57,306 bases of DNA from DAONDZ01 sp964517555 (GTDB lineage Bacteria; Patescibacteriota; Patescibacteriia; Patescibacteriales; UBA12465), in the NCBI GenBank assembly GCA_964517555.1, contig CAZFEF010000003.1:1-57306 (forward strand), written 5' to 3'. The notes beneath the pieces were generated by a model, which saw only the letters and a program-made list of their open reading frames with translations, was not told the origin of the DNA and ran no database searches. Of the stretch, positions 8,999 to 18,008 are shown one piece after another. The translations under genes were made by a program, and so were the position numbers. The stretch's first letter is position 1. The number at the start of each line of letters is the position of its first letter.

Positions 8999-10078
8999 TA
9001 TCATATCTTGAATTTTTCTCTTTATACTCTCTGTGCTATATTTAGTTTCAGCTAATTGTCTGGCGGCTAGTTGATAGTGATGGAGTTTTTCCGGATTGGC
9101 AAATATTTCTTCTATTTTTCTAGTCAAATCAGCAATGTCGTTTGGCCTGACCTTTAAGCCTTCTTGTTCATCGGTAAAGACACTACGAACGCCGGGTAGG
9201 TCAGAGGCGATTACTGCTAAACCGCAGGCCATAGCTTCAATTAAGACGATGCCGAAAGCTTCATGGCGGTTGATAGAGGGCAAGATTAATACGTCGTGGT
9301 CTTGATAGGCGGCGACTAATTTTTGATCGTCTAGTTTCCCCAAAAAATTGACCCGCTTTTCTATACCTAGTTCTTGTGTTAGATGTTGATAATGTTTTTC
9401 CAGATTACCACTACCGGCAATGCTTAATTGCCAATTGTTTAACTGACTCTTGGCTAAGGCTTGAAGCAAATTGTCGACTCCTTTGAAGTAATGGGCTTGG
9501 TCTAGGCCGCCGACAAAGATAATTTTCTTTTTTTCCTGATGATCGATTTTTTTGGGGAAAAACTTTTGGGTATCAACAGCAAAGGGTATGGCCACAAATT
9601 TAGTTTGGTTTTTTTGGTAATACTTCTTCCAGGGACCGGTGGCGATATAGTCTAGACTAGAGACAACAATTTTTTCGGCGCGGTCAAAGAGCCAGCGGCT
9701 GGTAATTTTTTCTGGCCAGGAAAGTATTCTTTTCCAGCCTTTTAAATCGGTAGTGTCCATGTGGTATTGGACGATCAATCTAGGGCGATTGTGGCGAACA
9801 AGAGCTAGCCACAGAAGTAGGCCAACGCCGAAGAAGGGATAATGGAAATAAATCAAATCGTAGGCTTTGATTTTAGCCCAGAGATTTTTAGGCAAGGCGC
9901 CATGCCCCAGACGAATTAGGGGATTTAGATAGGTAACGCCATCAAGCGAGGGTGGGGTTATCCCGGGAGGGGCCAGGGTAATGGTCGGCCAATTAAAATA
10001 GCGCCGCAAATTAGCGGCACTAGTACCGATACCGCCGGCATATGGAGGATAGGCGCAGACTAATTGAATAATTTTCAT
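8987..10078 (-). CDS. Glycosyltransferase family 4
   Basis: A 363-aa GT-B enzyme. The N-terminal glycine loop YPPYAGGIGT is at residues ~10-19, the nucleotide-sugar domain opens with IIFVGGLDQ near 187, and the E-x7-E motif HEAFGIVLIEAMACG is near 272-286. It lies 4 nt downstream of the small DUF2304-like gene in a minus-strand run GT2 - DUF2304-like - GT4, so it probably works in the same glycan pathway. Acceptor and donor are not predictable. Confidence 0.85.
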   Translation of the reverse strand: MKIIQLVCAYPPYAGGIGTSAANLRRYFNWPTITLAPPGITPPSLDGVTYLNPLIRLGHGALPKNLWAKIKAYDLIYFHYPFFGVGLLLWLALVRHNRPRLIVQYHMDTTDLKGWKRILSWPEKITSRWLFDRAEKIVVSSLDYIATGPWKKYYQKNQTKFVAIPFAVDTQKFFPKKIDHQEKKKIIFVGGLDQAHYFKGVDNLLQALAKSQLNNWQLSIAGSGNLEKHYQHLTQELGIEKRVNFLGKLDDQKLVAAYQDHDVLILPSINRHEAFGIVLIEAMACGLAVIASDLPGVRSVFTDEQEGLKVRPNDIADLTRKIEEIFANPEKLHHYQLAARQLAETKYSTESIKRKIQDMIKEA

Positions 10079-10082
10079 ATAA

Positions 10083-10403
10083 CTATTCTTTCAAGGCTTC
10101 TTGACGAACAATTTTTGTGATATCTTTTTCGATTTTCACTATCTTTAATCTAGTTTTAAAGAGGAGATAAAAGAGGACTAAGACGGCGATATAGAGCAAG
10201 TAGTTGATGCCGGCCCCAGATAGCCCCAGTTTAATTACTAATTGATCGATTAATTTCAAACTGGATATTGCTCCGGCGGCGATGATCCAAAAGATTAGCC
10301 AGAAACGGAATTCGTTCCGGTTTATTTTTTGTTTTTTCTTCTGGATGATCAAGCGGTAGACGAAGAAGATGATTATTAAGAGAGCGATGATTTGTTGCCA
10401 CAT
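10083..10403 (-). CDS. Small DUF2304-like membrane protein
   Basis: A 106-aa protein with three hydrophobic segments (about residues 3-18, 33-50, 66-85) and a charged C-terminus. This size and topology, with a GT2 enzyme immediately upstream, match the DUF2304 family that commonly accompanies polyprenyl-phosphate glycosyltransferases. The biochemical role is unknown. It is separated by 1 nt from the GT2 stop codon and 4 nt from the GT4 start, so the three genes are translationally tight. Confidence 0.65.
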   Translation of the reverse strand: MWQQIIALLIIIFFVYRLIIQKKKQKINRNEFRFWLIFWIIAAGAISSLKLIDQLVIKLGLSGAGINYLLYIAVLVLFYLLFKTRLKIVKIEKDITKIVRQEALKE

Positions 10404-10404
10404 A

Positions 10405-11070
10405 TTATTTGATGATATTTTTATAAATTAAATCTTTGATGATTCTTAGGCCACCACCGAAGTTTTGTCCGAAGCGATGGTAGATGACTTTGATTGGTAC
10501 TTCGGTTATCCGGTATTTATTTCGATGAGCTTTAATAATTATTTCGCTACAATGCGCCATGCCGTCGTTTTCGACAACCAACTCTTGTGCTACTTGGCGA
10601 TTGAAAGCCCGGAATCCACTTTGGGGATCGCTTAATTTTATTCCCCATAGCCAGCGGCTCAAGCAGCGAGCCATTGGCATAATAATCTTTCTTTTGCTCC
10701 AAGGTAATTTATTTTCGGCCGTTAGGAAGCGGGAGCCAAAAACTATATCGGCTTGATCAGCTAAAAGTGGGGCGCAAACTCCTGGGACGTCAGTAGCTAA
10801 GAATTGGCCGTCAGCATCAAAATGAACGATGATATCTGCTCCCAAATCCTTGGCTTTGCGGTTGCCGGTTTCTAAAGCGGCCCCTTGACCGCGGTTAGTT
10901 TTATGCCTGACCACTAAAGCCCCGGCTTTCTTAGCTAGTTCGCTGGTGTTATCCCCAGAACCGTCGTCGACTACGATAACCCACTCAGCCAAAGGTTTGA
11001 CTGAGCCAACTACGGTAGAGATAGACCTGGCTTCATTTAGAGCGGGAATAATGATCGCAATCCTTGCCAT
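10405..11070 (-). CDS. Glycosyltransferase family 2 (DPM1/polyprenyl-phosphate type)
   Basis: A 221-aa GT-A fold enzyme. The nucleotide-sugar pocket shows IPALNEARSI (residues 8-17), VVDDGSGDNT (33-42) and the metal-binding HFDADGQ (82-88). The family normally transfers a sugar from a nucleotide donor to a polyprenyl phosphate on the cytoplasmic membrane face. It has no C-terminal membrane segments of its own. The adjacent DUF2304-like protein may anchor it (inference). It is first in a three-gene minus-strand operon. Confidence 0.88.
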   Translation of the reverse strand: MARIAIIIPALNEARSISTVVGSVKPLAEWVIVVDDGSGDNTSELAKKAGALVVRHKTNRGQGAALETGNRKAKDLGADIIVHFDADGQFLATDVPGVCAPLLADQADIVFGSRFLTAENKLPWSKRKIIMPMARCLSRWLWGIKLSDPQSGFRAFNRQVAQELVVENDGMAHCSEIIIKAHRNKYRITEVPIKVIYHRFGQNFGGGLRIIKDLIYKNIIK

Positions 11071-11183
11071 AATATTATAAATATGGTGTTTTAGTGCTGG
11101 GATAGGTTAATTATATCACTATTTTATATTATTTTAAAATGTATTATAATGAAAGGAGAAATTATTTATTTAACCTTTATTTT

Positions 11184-11600
11184 ATGCTTTTGACTGGGAA
11201 GTTTGCCCATTATTTGTCAGTGAGTCGAACTAATTTTAAAATTGCGGTGAAGGCGGTTTGGGGGTTTGGCTATATTCGTCTTTACTTGCTTATTGCCGCG
11301 GTAGTTAACTTACTGGATTGGATCGGTTCCTGGTTGCTTTATCGAGCTATTGGGCCCAATTTAACTGTTTTGCATTATAATGTTGATTTTGGTATTGATT
11401 TGGTGGGTCAAAGGCAAAAATTATTTCTTAATCCCACCATTGGCCTGACATTTATCATTCTAGATTTTCTTTTTCTCTTGCTTTGGACCAAACAGAAAAA
11501 TTTAGGTTTTGTCGCTAACGTTTTATTGGTTTCGGCTATTTTGGTTAATGCTTTATTGCTATTAGCTCTTTTGGCTGTTTATCTGATTAATTTTCGCTAG
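11184..11600 (+). CDS. Hypothetical small membrane protein
   Basis: About 138 aa, four hydrophobic segments, no recognised family. The longer frame starts at 11139, but a TATAAT at 11145-11150 sits inside that extension, so the ATG at 11184 (MLLTGKFAHY) is the more plausible start. It ends 5 nt before mraY and may be the first gene of the peptidoglycan operon. Confidence 0.6.
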   Translation: MLLTGKFAHYLSVSRTNFKIAVKAVWGFGYIRLYLLIAAVVNLLDWIGSWLLYRAIGPNLTVLHYNVDFGIDLVGQRQKLFLNPTIGLTFIILDFLFLLLWTKQKNLGFVANVLLVSAILVNALLLLALLAVYLINFR

Positions 11601-11605
11601 TCTCT

Positions 11606-12652
11606 ATGGATTTTTATATTATAAAAATTATTTTATTGTCTACAGCTGCTTTTGTTTTTACTATCCTTTGGACACCGCTTCTGACTAATTTCTTGTATAA
11701 ATACAAGATGGGCAAGCGGATTAGGAATAATGGGAGTACGCCGATATTCAGCCAACTACATGCTCATAAGGCCGGAACGCCGACTATGGGAGGATTATTG
11801 GTGTGGGTGACTCTCTTGTTTTTTATTTTAATCTTATATTTAGCCAACCGCTTTGTTGATTGTCCGATCTTGTGTCAGATGAATTTTTTGACCAAAAAAG
11901 AAACTTTATTACCGCTGATCGCCTTGGTGGCTTCGGCTATTATTGGCTTGTTTGATGATTGGTTAGATGTCCGTGGTCGGGGTGAGAAGGGCGGTGGCGG
12001 ACTGAGAATGAAACATCGTTTGTTGATTTATACTATCATTGCCATTATCGGCGCCCTGTGGTTTTATTTGAAATTAGATTGGACAGTATTGCACATTCCT
12101 TTCTTGGGTAATTTTGAAATCGGTTGGTGGTATATTCCAATTTTTATTTTAGTGATTGTGTCCACTTCTTTTTCAGTTAATGAAACTGATGGATTGGATG
12201 GTCTGGCCGGCGGTACGCTCTTGATGTCTTATGCGGCTTATGGCATCATCGCTTTTTCCATGGGGCGTTATGATCTGGCCGCTTTTTGCGGAGTGATTAT
12301 CGGCGCCTTGATCGCTTTTTTATGGTTTAATATTGCTCCGGCCCGGTTTTATCTGGGGGATACTGGCTCTATGAGTTTGGGCGTTACCTTGGGGGTGATT
12401 GCGATGTTAACCAACAACATGTTCATTCTGCCGATTATCGGCTTAGTGTTTGTAATCGAGTCAGCTTCGGTTATCATTCAGATAATTTCTAAAAAAGTCA
12501 GGCACAAGAAAGTTTTTCTCTCCAGCCCCTTGCATAATCATTTGCAAGCTGTCGGTTGGCCAGAGACTAAGATAGTGATGCGCTTGTGGTTGATTGCCGC
12601 GGTTTGCGCCGCTGTTGGCTTAATGATTTTCTTATTGGATAAACATCTTTAA
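11606..12652 (+). CDS. mraY: Phospho-N-acetylmuramoyl-pentapeptide transferase MraY
   Basis: A 348-aa integral membrane enzyme that transfers phospho-MurNAc-pentapeptide from UDP to undecaprenyl phosphate, forming lipid I. The family acidic residues are visible in FDDWLDV (about 115-121) and NETDGLDGLAGG (about 192-203). The HNHLQ segment near 311 corresponds to the conserved C-terminal histidine motif. Around ten hydrophobic segments fit the family topology. It heads the mraY-ftsW-murG-murC run, with 3 nt to the next gene. Confidence 0.95.
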   Translation: MDFYIIKIILLSTAAFVFTILWTPLLTNFLYKYKMGKRIRNNGSTPIFSQLHAHKAGTPTMGGLLVWVTLLFFILILYLANRFVDCPILCQMNFLTKKETLLPLIALVASAIIGLFDDWLDVRGRGEKGGGGLRMKHRLLIYTIIAIIGALWFYLKLDWTVLHIPFLGNFEIGWWYIPIFILVIVSTSFSVNETDGLDGLAGGTLLMSYAAYGIIAFSMGRYDLAAFCGVIIGALIAFLWFNIAPARFYLGDTGSMSLGVTLGVIAMLTNNMFILPIIGLVFVIESASVIIQIISKKVRHKKVFLSSPLHNHLQAVGWPETKIVMRLWLIAAVCAAVGLMIFLLDKHL

Positions 12653-12655
12653 TTT

Positions 12656-13786
12656 ATGGTCTGGCAAGGCAAGGCGATGGTTCATGCCAAAATCAAACAG
12701 TCAGTCGACAAGAAGCTCGTTATCACCATAATTGGGCTTCTTGTTTTCGGTTTTATCATGTTGTTTAGCGCTTCTTCAGTGGCCGGCTATATCAAGGGTG
12801 GGAGTAGCCTTTATTTCTTAAAACATCAGTTATTGGGTTTAATCGCCGGAGGCATTGCTTTTGCCATTCTGTTTCGAATCGATTATCATCGTTTTAAGTC
12901 TCTAGCTATTTATGCCTTGATCGCTTCCTTTTTATTATTGCTCCTGGTTTTTATTCCTGGCTTAGGAGCAGGGTATAATAAGGCTAATAACTGGATCAAT
13001 CTTTTTGGCTTTTCTTTCCAACCCTCGGAATTGGTTAAGCTAACTTTTCTGGTGTATTTAGCTGCTTGGCTAGAGGTTAAGGCGGATAGGATAAACAGTT
13101 TTTCGGAAAGTATCGGTCCGATGTTGATTATCATCGCGGGCATTGCTTTCTTGATGTTGAAACAACCAGATCTAGGGACTTTATCTATTATTTTAGGCAG
13201 TTCTTTTGTGGTTTATTTTGTGGCTGGAATTAAATGGCGTTATGTAGTAATAGTAGCGGCTGTTTGTTTAGTGGGGCTATTGGTGTTGCTCAATCTAAAG
13301 AGCAATAAGATGGAGAGAATCGAGTGTTTCAAAAATCCAGAAATTAATTCTGGCGGGCAATGTTATCAGATCAATCAATCATTGATCGCTATCGGTTCCG
13401 GTGGTTTTTGGGGGCGAGGATTAGGGGAGAGTCGGCAGAAGTTTATGTATTTACCCGAGGTTTGGAGTGATTCCATTTTTGCCGCTATTGCCGAGGAAGT
13501 TGGTTTCTTGTTTAGTTTGGGACTCATTGCCGCTTATTTTTTTCTCGCCTATCGGGGATTGATGATTGCTTCGCAGGCTCCAGATTTATTTGGTCGTTAT
13601 TTAGCTACGGGAATTTCCGCTTGGGTGATTATTCAAGCTATATTAAATATCGGCGGAGCTATTAATTTTATTCCTATGACTGGTGTCCCTTTGCCTTTTG
13701 TTAGTTCTGGCGGATCAGCTTTAATTGCTCTTTTAGCGGCCATGGGAGTCTTGGCTAATATCAGTCGGCAAGTAGTAAAACATTAA
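12656..13786 (+). CDS. ftsW: SEDS glycosyltransferase FtsW/RodA
   Basis: A 376-aa polytopic SEDS-family peptidoglycan polymerase acting on lipid II at the outer membrane face. Family features are LFSASS near residue 37, FQPSELVK near 121, LKQPDLGT near 171, and the C-terminal GVPLPFVSSGGSAL. The position between mraY and murG favours FtsW over RodA, although mreB elsewhere in the window shows the elongation system also exists. An internal ATG at 12677 is an alternative start. It lies 2 nt before murG. Confidence 0.93.
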   Translation: MVWQGKAMVHAKIKQSVDKKLVITIIGLLVFGFIMLFSASSVAGYIKGGSSLYFLKHQLLGLIAGGIAFAILFRIDYHRFKSLAIYALIASFLLLLLVFIPGLGAGYNKANNWINLFGFSFQPSELVKLTFLVYLAAWLEVKADRINSFSESIGPMLIIIAGIAFLMLKQPDLGTLSIILGSSFVVYFVAGIKWRYVVIVAAVCLVGLLVLLNLKSNKMERIECFKNPEINSGGQCYQINQSLIAIGSGGFWGRGLGESRQKFMYLPEVWSDSIFAAIAEEVGFLFSLGLIAAYFFLAYRGLMIASQAPDLFGRYLATGISAWVIIQAILNIGGAINFIPMTGVPLPFVSSGGSALIALLAAMGVLANISRQVVKH

Positions 13787-13788
13787 TT

Positions 13789-14859
13789 ATGAAAAACAAT
13801 TCACCTAAACTAATCATTCTTTCTGGCGGCGGGACCGGGGGTTCGGTGACTCCGCTTCTAGCTTTAGCCGAATATTTGCGTCGAGAGGATCAATCTTGTC
13901 GTTTTCTATTCTTAGGCACTCACCGAGGCCCAGAAAGGGGTTTGGTGGTGGCTGAGGGTTTGGAGTTTAGATCTATGTTGAGCGGCAAGTGGCGCCGTTA
14001 CTTTTCCTGGTTGAACTTTTTAGATATTTTTTTAATCTTTTTAGCTTTCTGGCAATCATTCTATTGGCTTATCCGCTATCGACCAGCGCTCATAATTTCG
14101 GCCGGTTCCTTTGTTAGCGTTCCCTTGGTCTGGGCCGGGAGAATTATGGGGATTAAATCAGTTATTCATCAGCAAGATTGGCGAGCTGGGTTGGCAAACA
14201 AGTTAATGGCCAAGGCCGCTGCCAAAATCACAGTTACTTTTGAAAAGTCTCTAGCTGATTATGGTCCGGTCGCGGTTTGGATTGGCAATCCGATTAAAGA
14301 AGTTGATGCGCCGACTTTACGCTCGTGGCAAAAGGAAGTAATGGAAAAGTATCATTTGACCGATACTAGCCAACTAATTTTAATTATCGGTGGTGGTACT
14401 GGTTCACTTTTTCTAAATCGCCTGGGGGCTTCTAGTCAGAGAGGGTTGGCGGCCCTGGGTCAAATAATTCACGTTTCCGGTCAAGACAAGGAATTAAAAG
14501 CGGTTGCTAATTATCAGGTTTTTCCTATTCTACCTCATCGAGAACTGCTAGCCTTGGAATCTTTGGCTAAAGTGATTGTTTCTCGTTGCGGCCTAGGAGC
14601 CTTAACTGAAATATGTTATTTTAGAAAACCAGCTATTTTAGTGCCGATGCCGCAGTCTCATCAAGAGGATAATGCTCGCTATTTTGCTGCTCAGTCGGCG
14701 GCCTTGGTTTTGTCAGAAGCGAATTTAACGCCAGCTGTTTTTGTTGACAGTGTCAAGAAAATGTTAGAGGAGGGGAATAAGTATGCGGCTAACCTGGGAA
14801 AAATCATGAAGCCCGGGGCCGTATCCCGATTGGCCCAAATTGTTAAAGAATTATTATGA
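13789..14859 (+). CDS. murG: MurG, lipid II-forming GlcNAc transferase
   Basis: A 356-aa GT28 peripheral membrane enzyme that adds GlcNAc to lipid I. The N-terminal GGGTGGSVTP loop (residues ~12-21) matches the MurG G-loop. IIGGGTGS near 200 is the second glycine loop, and SRCGLGALTE near 265 with PMPQSHQEDNA near 287 matches the UDP-GlcNAc site. It overlaps murC by 4 nt (ATGA), indicating translational coupling. Confidence 0.95.
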   Translation: MKNNSPKLIILSGGGTGGSVTPLLALAEYLRREDQSCRFLFLGTHRGPERGLVVAEGLEFRSMLSGKWRRYFSWLNFLDIFLIFLAFWQSFYWLIRYRPALIISAGSFVSVPLVWAGRIMGIKSVIHQQDWRAGLANKLMAKAAAKITVTFEKSLADYGPVAVWIGNPIKEVDAPTLRSWQKEVMEKYHLTDTSQLILIIGGGTGSLFLNRLGASSQRGLAALGQIIHVSGQDKELKAVANYQVFPILPHRELLALESLAKVIVSRCGLGALTEICYFRKPAILVPMPQSHQEDNARYFAAQSAALVLSEANLTPAVFVDSVKKMLEEGNKYAANLGKIMKPGAVSRLAQIVKELL

Positions 14860-16247
14860 AGAAAAATATAGATTTTAAATCAGCTTATTTTATCGGCATC
14901 AAAGGGGTGGGCATGACTATGTTGGCTCAATTTTTGGCTAGCCGAGGAGTTAAGATTAGTGGTTCTGATGTTTTAGAAACCTTCATGACTGATCAAGTTT
15001 TGAAAAAAAATAAAATTAAGGTTTCTTCTCCTTTTTCTCTGGCTAATTTACCAAATCAAGTTGATCTATTTGTCCATTCCTCGGCTTATACTGCAGAAAA
15101 CAATATTGAAGTCAAAGAGCTTAAGTCACGCGGAGCCAAGCTGTATTCCTATGCTGAAGCTCTAGGGCAAATTTTTAATTTATACCAAGGAATAGCTGTT
15201 TGCGGCAGTCATGGCAAGACCACTACCTCGGCCTGGTTGGGGTATGTATTGCAAGCGGCTAAAAAAAGCCCCAATGTTCTAGTGGGGGCTAGGGTGCCTC
15301 AGTTTCAGGGCAATGCCTTGATTGGAAAGTCGTCATTAATGATTGCCGAGGTTGATGAATATCAAAACAAGCTACAATATTTTCAACCCCAAGGAGTGCT
15401 ATTGAGCAATATTGATTATGACCATCCTGATTTTTTCAAAACAGAAGCGGCCTATCAGCTGGTGTTTGCTGAATTTATCAAGAAGATTCCTCGTGCCGGT
15501 TTTCTAGTAGCCAACTATGACGATCCTTTAGTCAAAAAAATGGTTAAGGATAATCGAGGGCAGACTATTAGTTACAGCTTGAAGGATAAGCGAGCCGATT
15601 ATTATGCTACTGATTTAAAGATTGAACGAGGGCGACAAGTTTTTTCAGTTTTTTATCGCGGCCGTTTATTCGGTCAGGTCAAAACTGTTTTAGCCGGAGA
15701 GCATAATGTCTATAACGCTTTGGCTACCATGGCCGCCGCTTTGAAATTGGGAGTAAAAAAATCGGAGGTATTAAGAGCGATTGGTAAATTTAAGGGAGCG
15801 GCTCGAAGATTAGAGGTTTTAGGGAAATATCGAGGAGTGGAAATTATTGATGATTATGGCCACCATCCCACCGAAGTTCAGGCGACTCTTTCGGCCCTGA
15901 AAAATCTTTATCCCAAGCGACGCCTAGTAGTTCTGTTTCATCCTCACACTTTTACCCGTACTAAAGCTTTGTTCTCGGCTTTTAGTTCCAGTTTTTTTCA
16001 GGCTGATTCAGTCTTGTTGTTGGATATCTACGGCTCGGCCAGGGAAAAGCAGGGCGGGGTATCAGCTGTTAAGCTGGCCAAGGCCATTGGTAGCCGAAGC
16101 CGAGTGGAGACTAAATATATTGGTAGCTTAATAGCGGCGGAAAAATATTTACGGCAAAATTTAAAGCCGAATGATTTATTGTTACTCCTGGGGGCCGGCG
16201 ATGTTTTTCGGGTCGGACAGTCATTGATTTATGGAAAAAGAAAATAA
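14856..16247 (+). CDS. murC: UDP-N-acetylmuramate-L-alanine ligase MurC
   Basis: A 463-aa cytoplasmic Mur ligase that adds L-Ala to UDP-MurNAc with ATP. The N-terminal domain has GIKGVGMTMLA (about 14-24) and SGSDV. The ATP loop GSHGKTTT is near 118-125, and the C-terminal domain contains DDYGHHPTEV and HPHTFTRT. The HPHTxxRT segment and lack of a lysine carbamylation region favour MurC over MurD/E/F. Its end overlaps the ABC exporter start by 17 nt. MurD, MurE and MurF are not in this window. Confidence 0.94.
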   Translation: MKKNIDFKSAYFIGIKGVGMTMLAQFLASRGVKISGSDVLETFMTDQVLKKNKIKVSSPFSLANLPNQVDLFVHSSAYTAENNIEVKELKSRGAKLYSYAEALGQIFNLYQGIAVCGSHGKTTTSAWLGYVLQAAKKSPNVLVGARVPQFQGNALIGKSSLMIAEVDEYQNKLQYFQPQGVLLSNIDYDHPDFFKTEAAYQLVFAEFIKKIPRAGFLVANYDDPLVKKMVKDNRGQTISYSLKDKRADYYATDLKIERGRQVFSVFYRGRLFGQVKTVLAGEHNVYNALATMAAALKLGVKKSEVLRAIGKFKGAARRLEVLGKYRGVEIIDDYGHHPTEVQATLSALKNLYPKRRLVVLFHPHTFTRTKALFSAFSSSFFQADSVLLLDIYGSAREKQGGVSAVKLAKAIGSRSRVETKYIGSLIAAEKYLRQNLKPNDLLLLLGAGDVFRVGQSLIYGKRK

Positions 16248-18006
16248 TAAGTTAAGTAATTCTCAATATTGGCGCAATCTTTGGCGCCTGATCACCCCGA
16301 TTCGCGGTCGTCTGTCGGGTATCTTGATATTGGTAATTTTGAGTACTTTGCTGGGAGCTTTGAAGCCCTATACTTTGAAATTGATTATCGATCAATTGGC
16401 AGAAATGGGAATTCAGGATTGGAATTGGCTGCTTCTGTGGGTAATGTTATTCTGGGGAGCCGATGTTCTTCGCACTACTCTGCAATATTTTCAAAGAAGA
16501 TCATTGCTTAAAGTATTGGTGGAATTGGAGTATTTTTTGCCGATTAAAGCTCATGAAAAGTTATTACAGCTTAATTTGGCTTATCACGAACGAGAAAATA
16601 CCGGCAACAAGATTATTAAGATTGAGAAAGGTGTCTACAAAATATCAGATTTGCTGGGCAACACTTTTTATGAAGTTTTGCCAACTGTCATTCAGTTGAT
16701 TATTACGACGATAATTTTGGCAGTGGTGGATTATCGTTTCGCTCTCGGTTTTCTGATCTTTTCCGTTCCGTTTGTAATTATCACCTATATTTTTAATGCT
16801 CAATTATATCCTGTCCGCCGGGCGCGCTACCGTCTTTATGAAAAGGCTTCCGGCAAAATTGCCCAGGCTGTCATGAATATTAATGCTGTCCAGTCCTTTG
16901 TGCAGGAACGACGAGAGCTGAAAGATTTAGGAACGATTAAGACTGATATCAGGAAAAAAGAGGATCGGGAATGGCTAACGGTCAACCGTTTGAATTTGGG
17001 GCGCAATTCTTTAATTGACATCGGTCGCGCCGTAGTTTTATTATTGGGAGCATATTTGGTTTTTGGTGGCGATATTACTTTGGGTACTTTGGTATTTGTT
17101 ATGAGTTTAAGTGAAAGTGCTTATAGCTCATTGTATCGCTTGAGCCATTTCTATGATTTAATCGCCGAAGGCCGGGAAGGTGTTTCGCGCTTGCAAGAAT
17201 TAATTGATCAAGAACCGGAAATTAAGAATCCAGAATTTGGCAAGAAGCCGCGGAGTATAAGCGGTGCTGTGGAATTCAAGAGGGTCGGTTTTAATTACCA
17301 GGAGAATAGTTCGGCGGTCTTGAGGAATGTTAATTTAAAGATTGCCGCCGGCGCCGTGACCGCCTTGGTTGGTCCTTCTGGATCCGGAAAAACGACCATC
17401 GCTCGTTTAATTTATCGTCACTATGACCCCACCACTGGGCAGGTTTTAATCGACGGACAAGATTTAAAGAACCTAGATCTGTATAATTATCGCCGTTTCT
17501 TGGCCATTGTCCCGCAAGAGGTGGAGATTTTTGATTTAAGTATTAAGGATAATATTGCCTATGCCAATCCTCGGGCTAACTTGAAAGCAATTAAGGCGGC
17601 TGCTAAGATGGCCAATGCCGAAGAGTTCATCTTGAAGTTGGATGAAGGGTATAACACTATGGTGGGGGAGAGGGGGGTAAAATTATCCGGCGGTCAAAGA
17701 CAGCGGCTGGGTATTGCCCGAGCTATTTTAGCTAATCCCCAGATATTGATTTTCGATGAAGCTACTTCTAGTTTAGACAGTTATAGCGAAATGTTAATTC
17801 AAGAAGCTATTGAACGGGTAAGACAACGACGCACCATGATTATTATCGCTCACCGGCTTTCAACTATCAGGCGGGCCGACAAGATTGTGGTGTTAGAGAA
17901 CGGCAGGATTGCGGAAGAGGGTAATCACTTAGAATTGTCGCGCCGAGGGGGCTTATATCGAAAATTGTTAGATCTTCAAGCTTCGGGCGAGATAGTTAAT
18001 AAATAA
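16231..18006 (+). CDS. ABC exporter, fused permease-ATPase (type IV)
   Basis: A 591-aa half transporter with about six transmembrane segments in residues 20-300 and an ATPase domain from ~345. Walker A GPSGSGKTT is near 380, the signature LSGGQRQRLG near 488, Walker B ILIFDEATSSLD follows, and the H-loop is in IIIAHRLSTI. It resembles MsbA/multidrug-type exporters. Its position inside the mur cluster, overlapping murC and 2 nt from murB, suggests an envelope-related substrate, but that is only inference. Confidence 0.9.
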   Translation: MEKENNKLSNSQYWRNLWRLITPIRGRLSGILILVILSTLLGALKPYTLKLIIDQLAEMGIQDWNWLLLWVMLFWGADVLRTTLQYFQRRSLLKVLVELEYFLPIKAHEKLLQLNLAYHERENTGNKIIKIEKGVYKISDLLGNTFYEVLPTVIQLIITTIILAVVDYRFALGFLIFSVPFVIITYIFNAQLYPVRRARYRLYEKASGKIAQAVMNINAVQSFVQERRELKDLGTIKTDIRKKEDREWLTVNRLNLGRNSLIDIGRAVVLLLGAYLVFGGDITLGTLVFVMSLSESAYSSLYRLSHFYDLIAEGREGVSRLQELIDQEPEIKNPEFGKKPRSISGAVEFKRVGFNYQENSSAVLRNVNLKIAAGAVTALVGPSGSGKTTIARLIYRHYDPTTGQVLIDGQDLKNLDLYNYRRFLAIVPQEVEIFDLSIKDNIAYANPRANLKAIKAAAKMANAEEFILKLDEGYNTMVGERGVKLSGGQRQRLGIARAILANPQILIFDEATSSLDSYSEMLIQEAIERVRQRRTMIIIAHRLSTIRRADKIVVLENGRIAEEGNHLELSRRGGLYRKLLDLQASGEIVNK

Positions 18007-18008
18007 AT

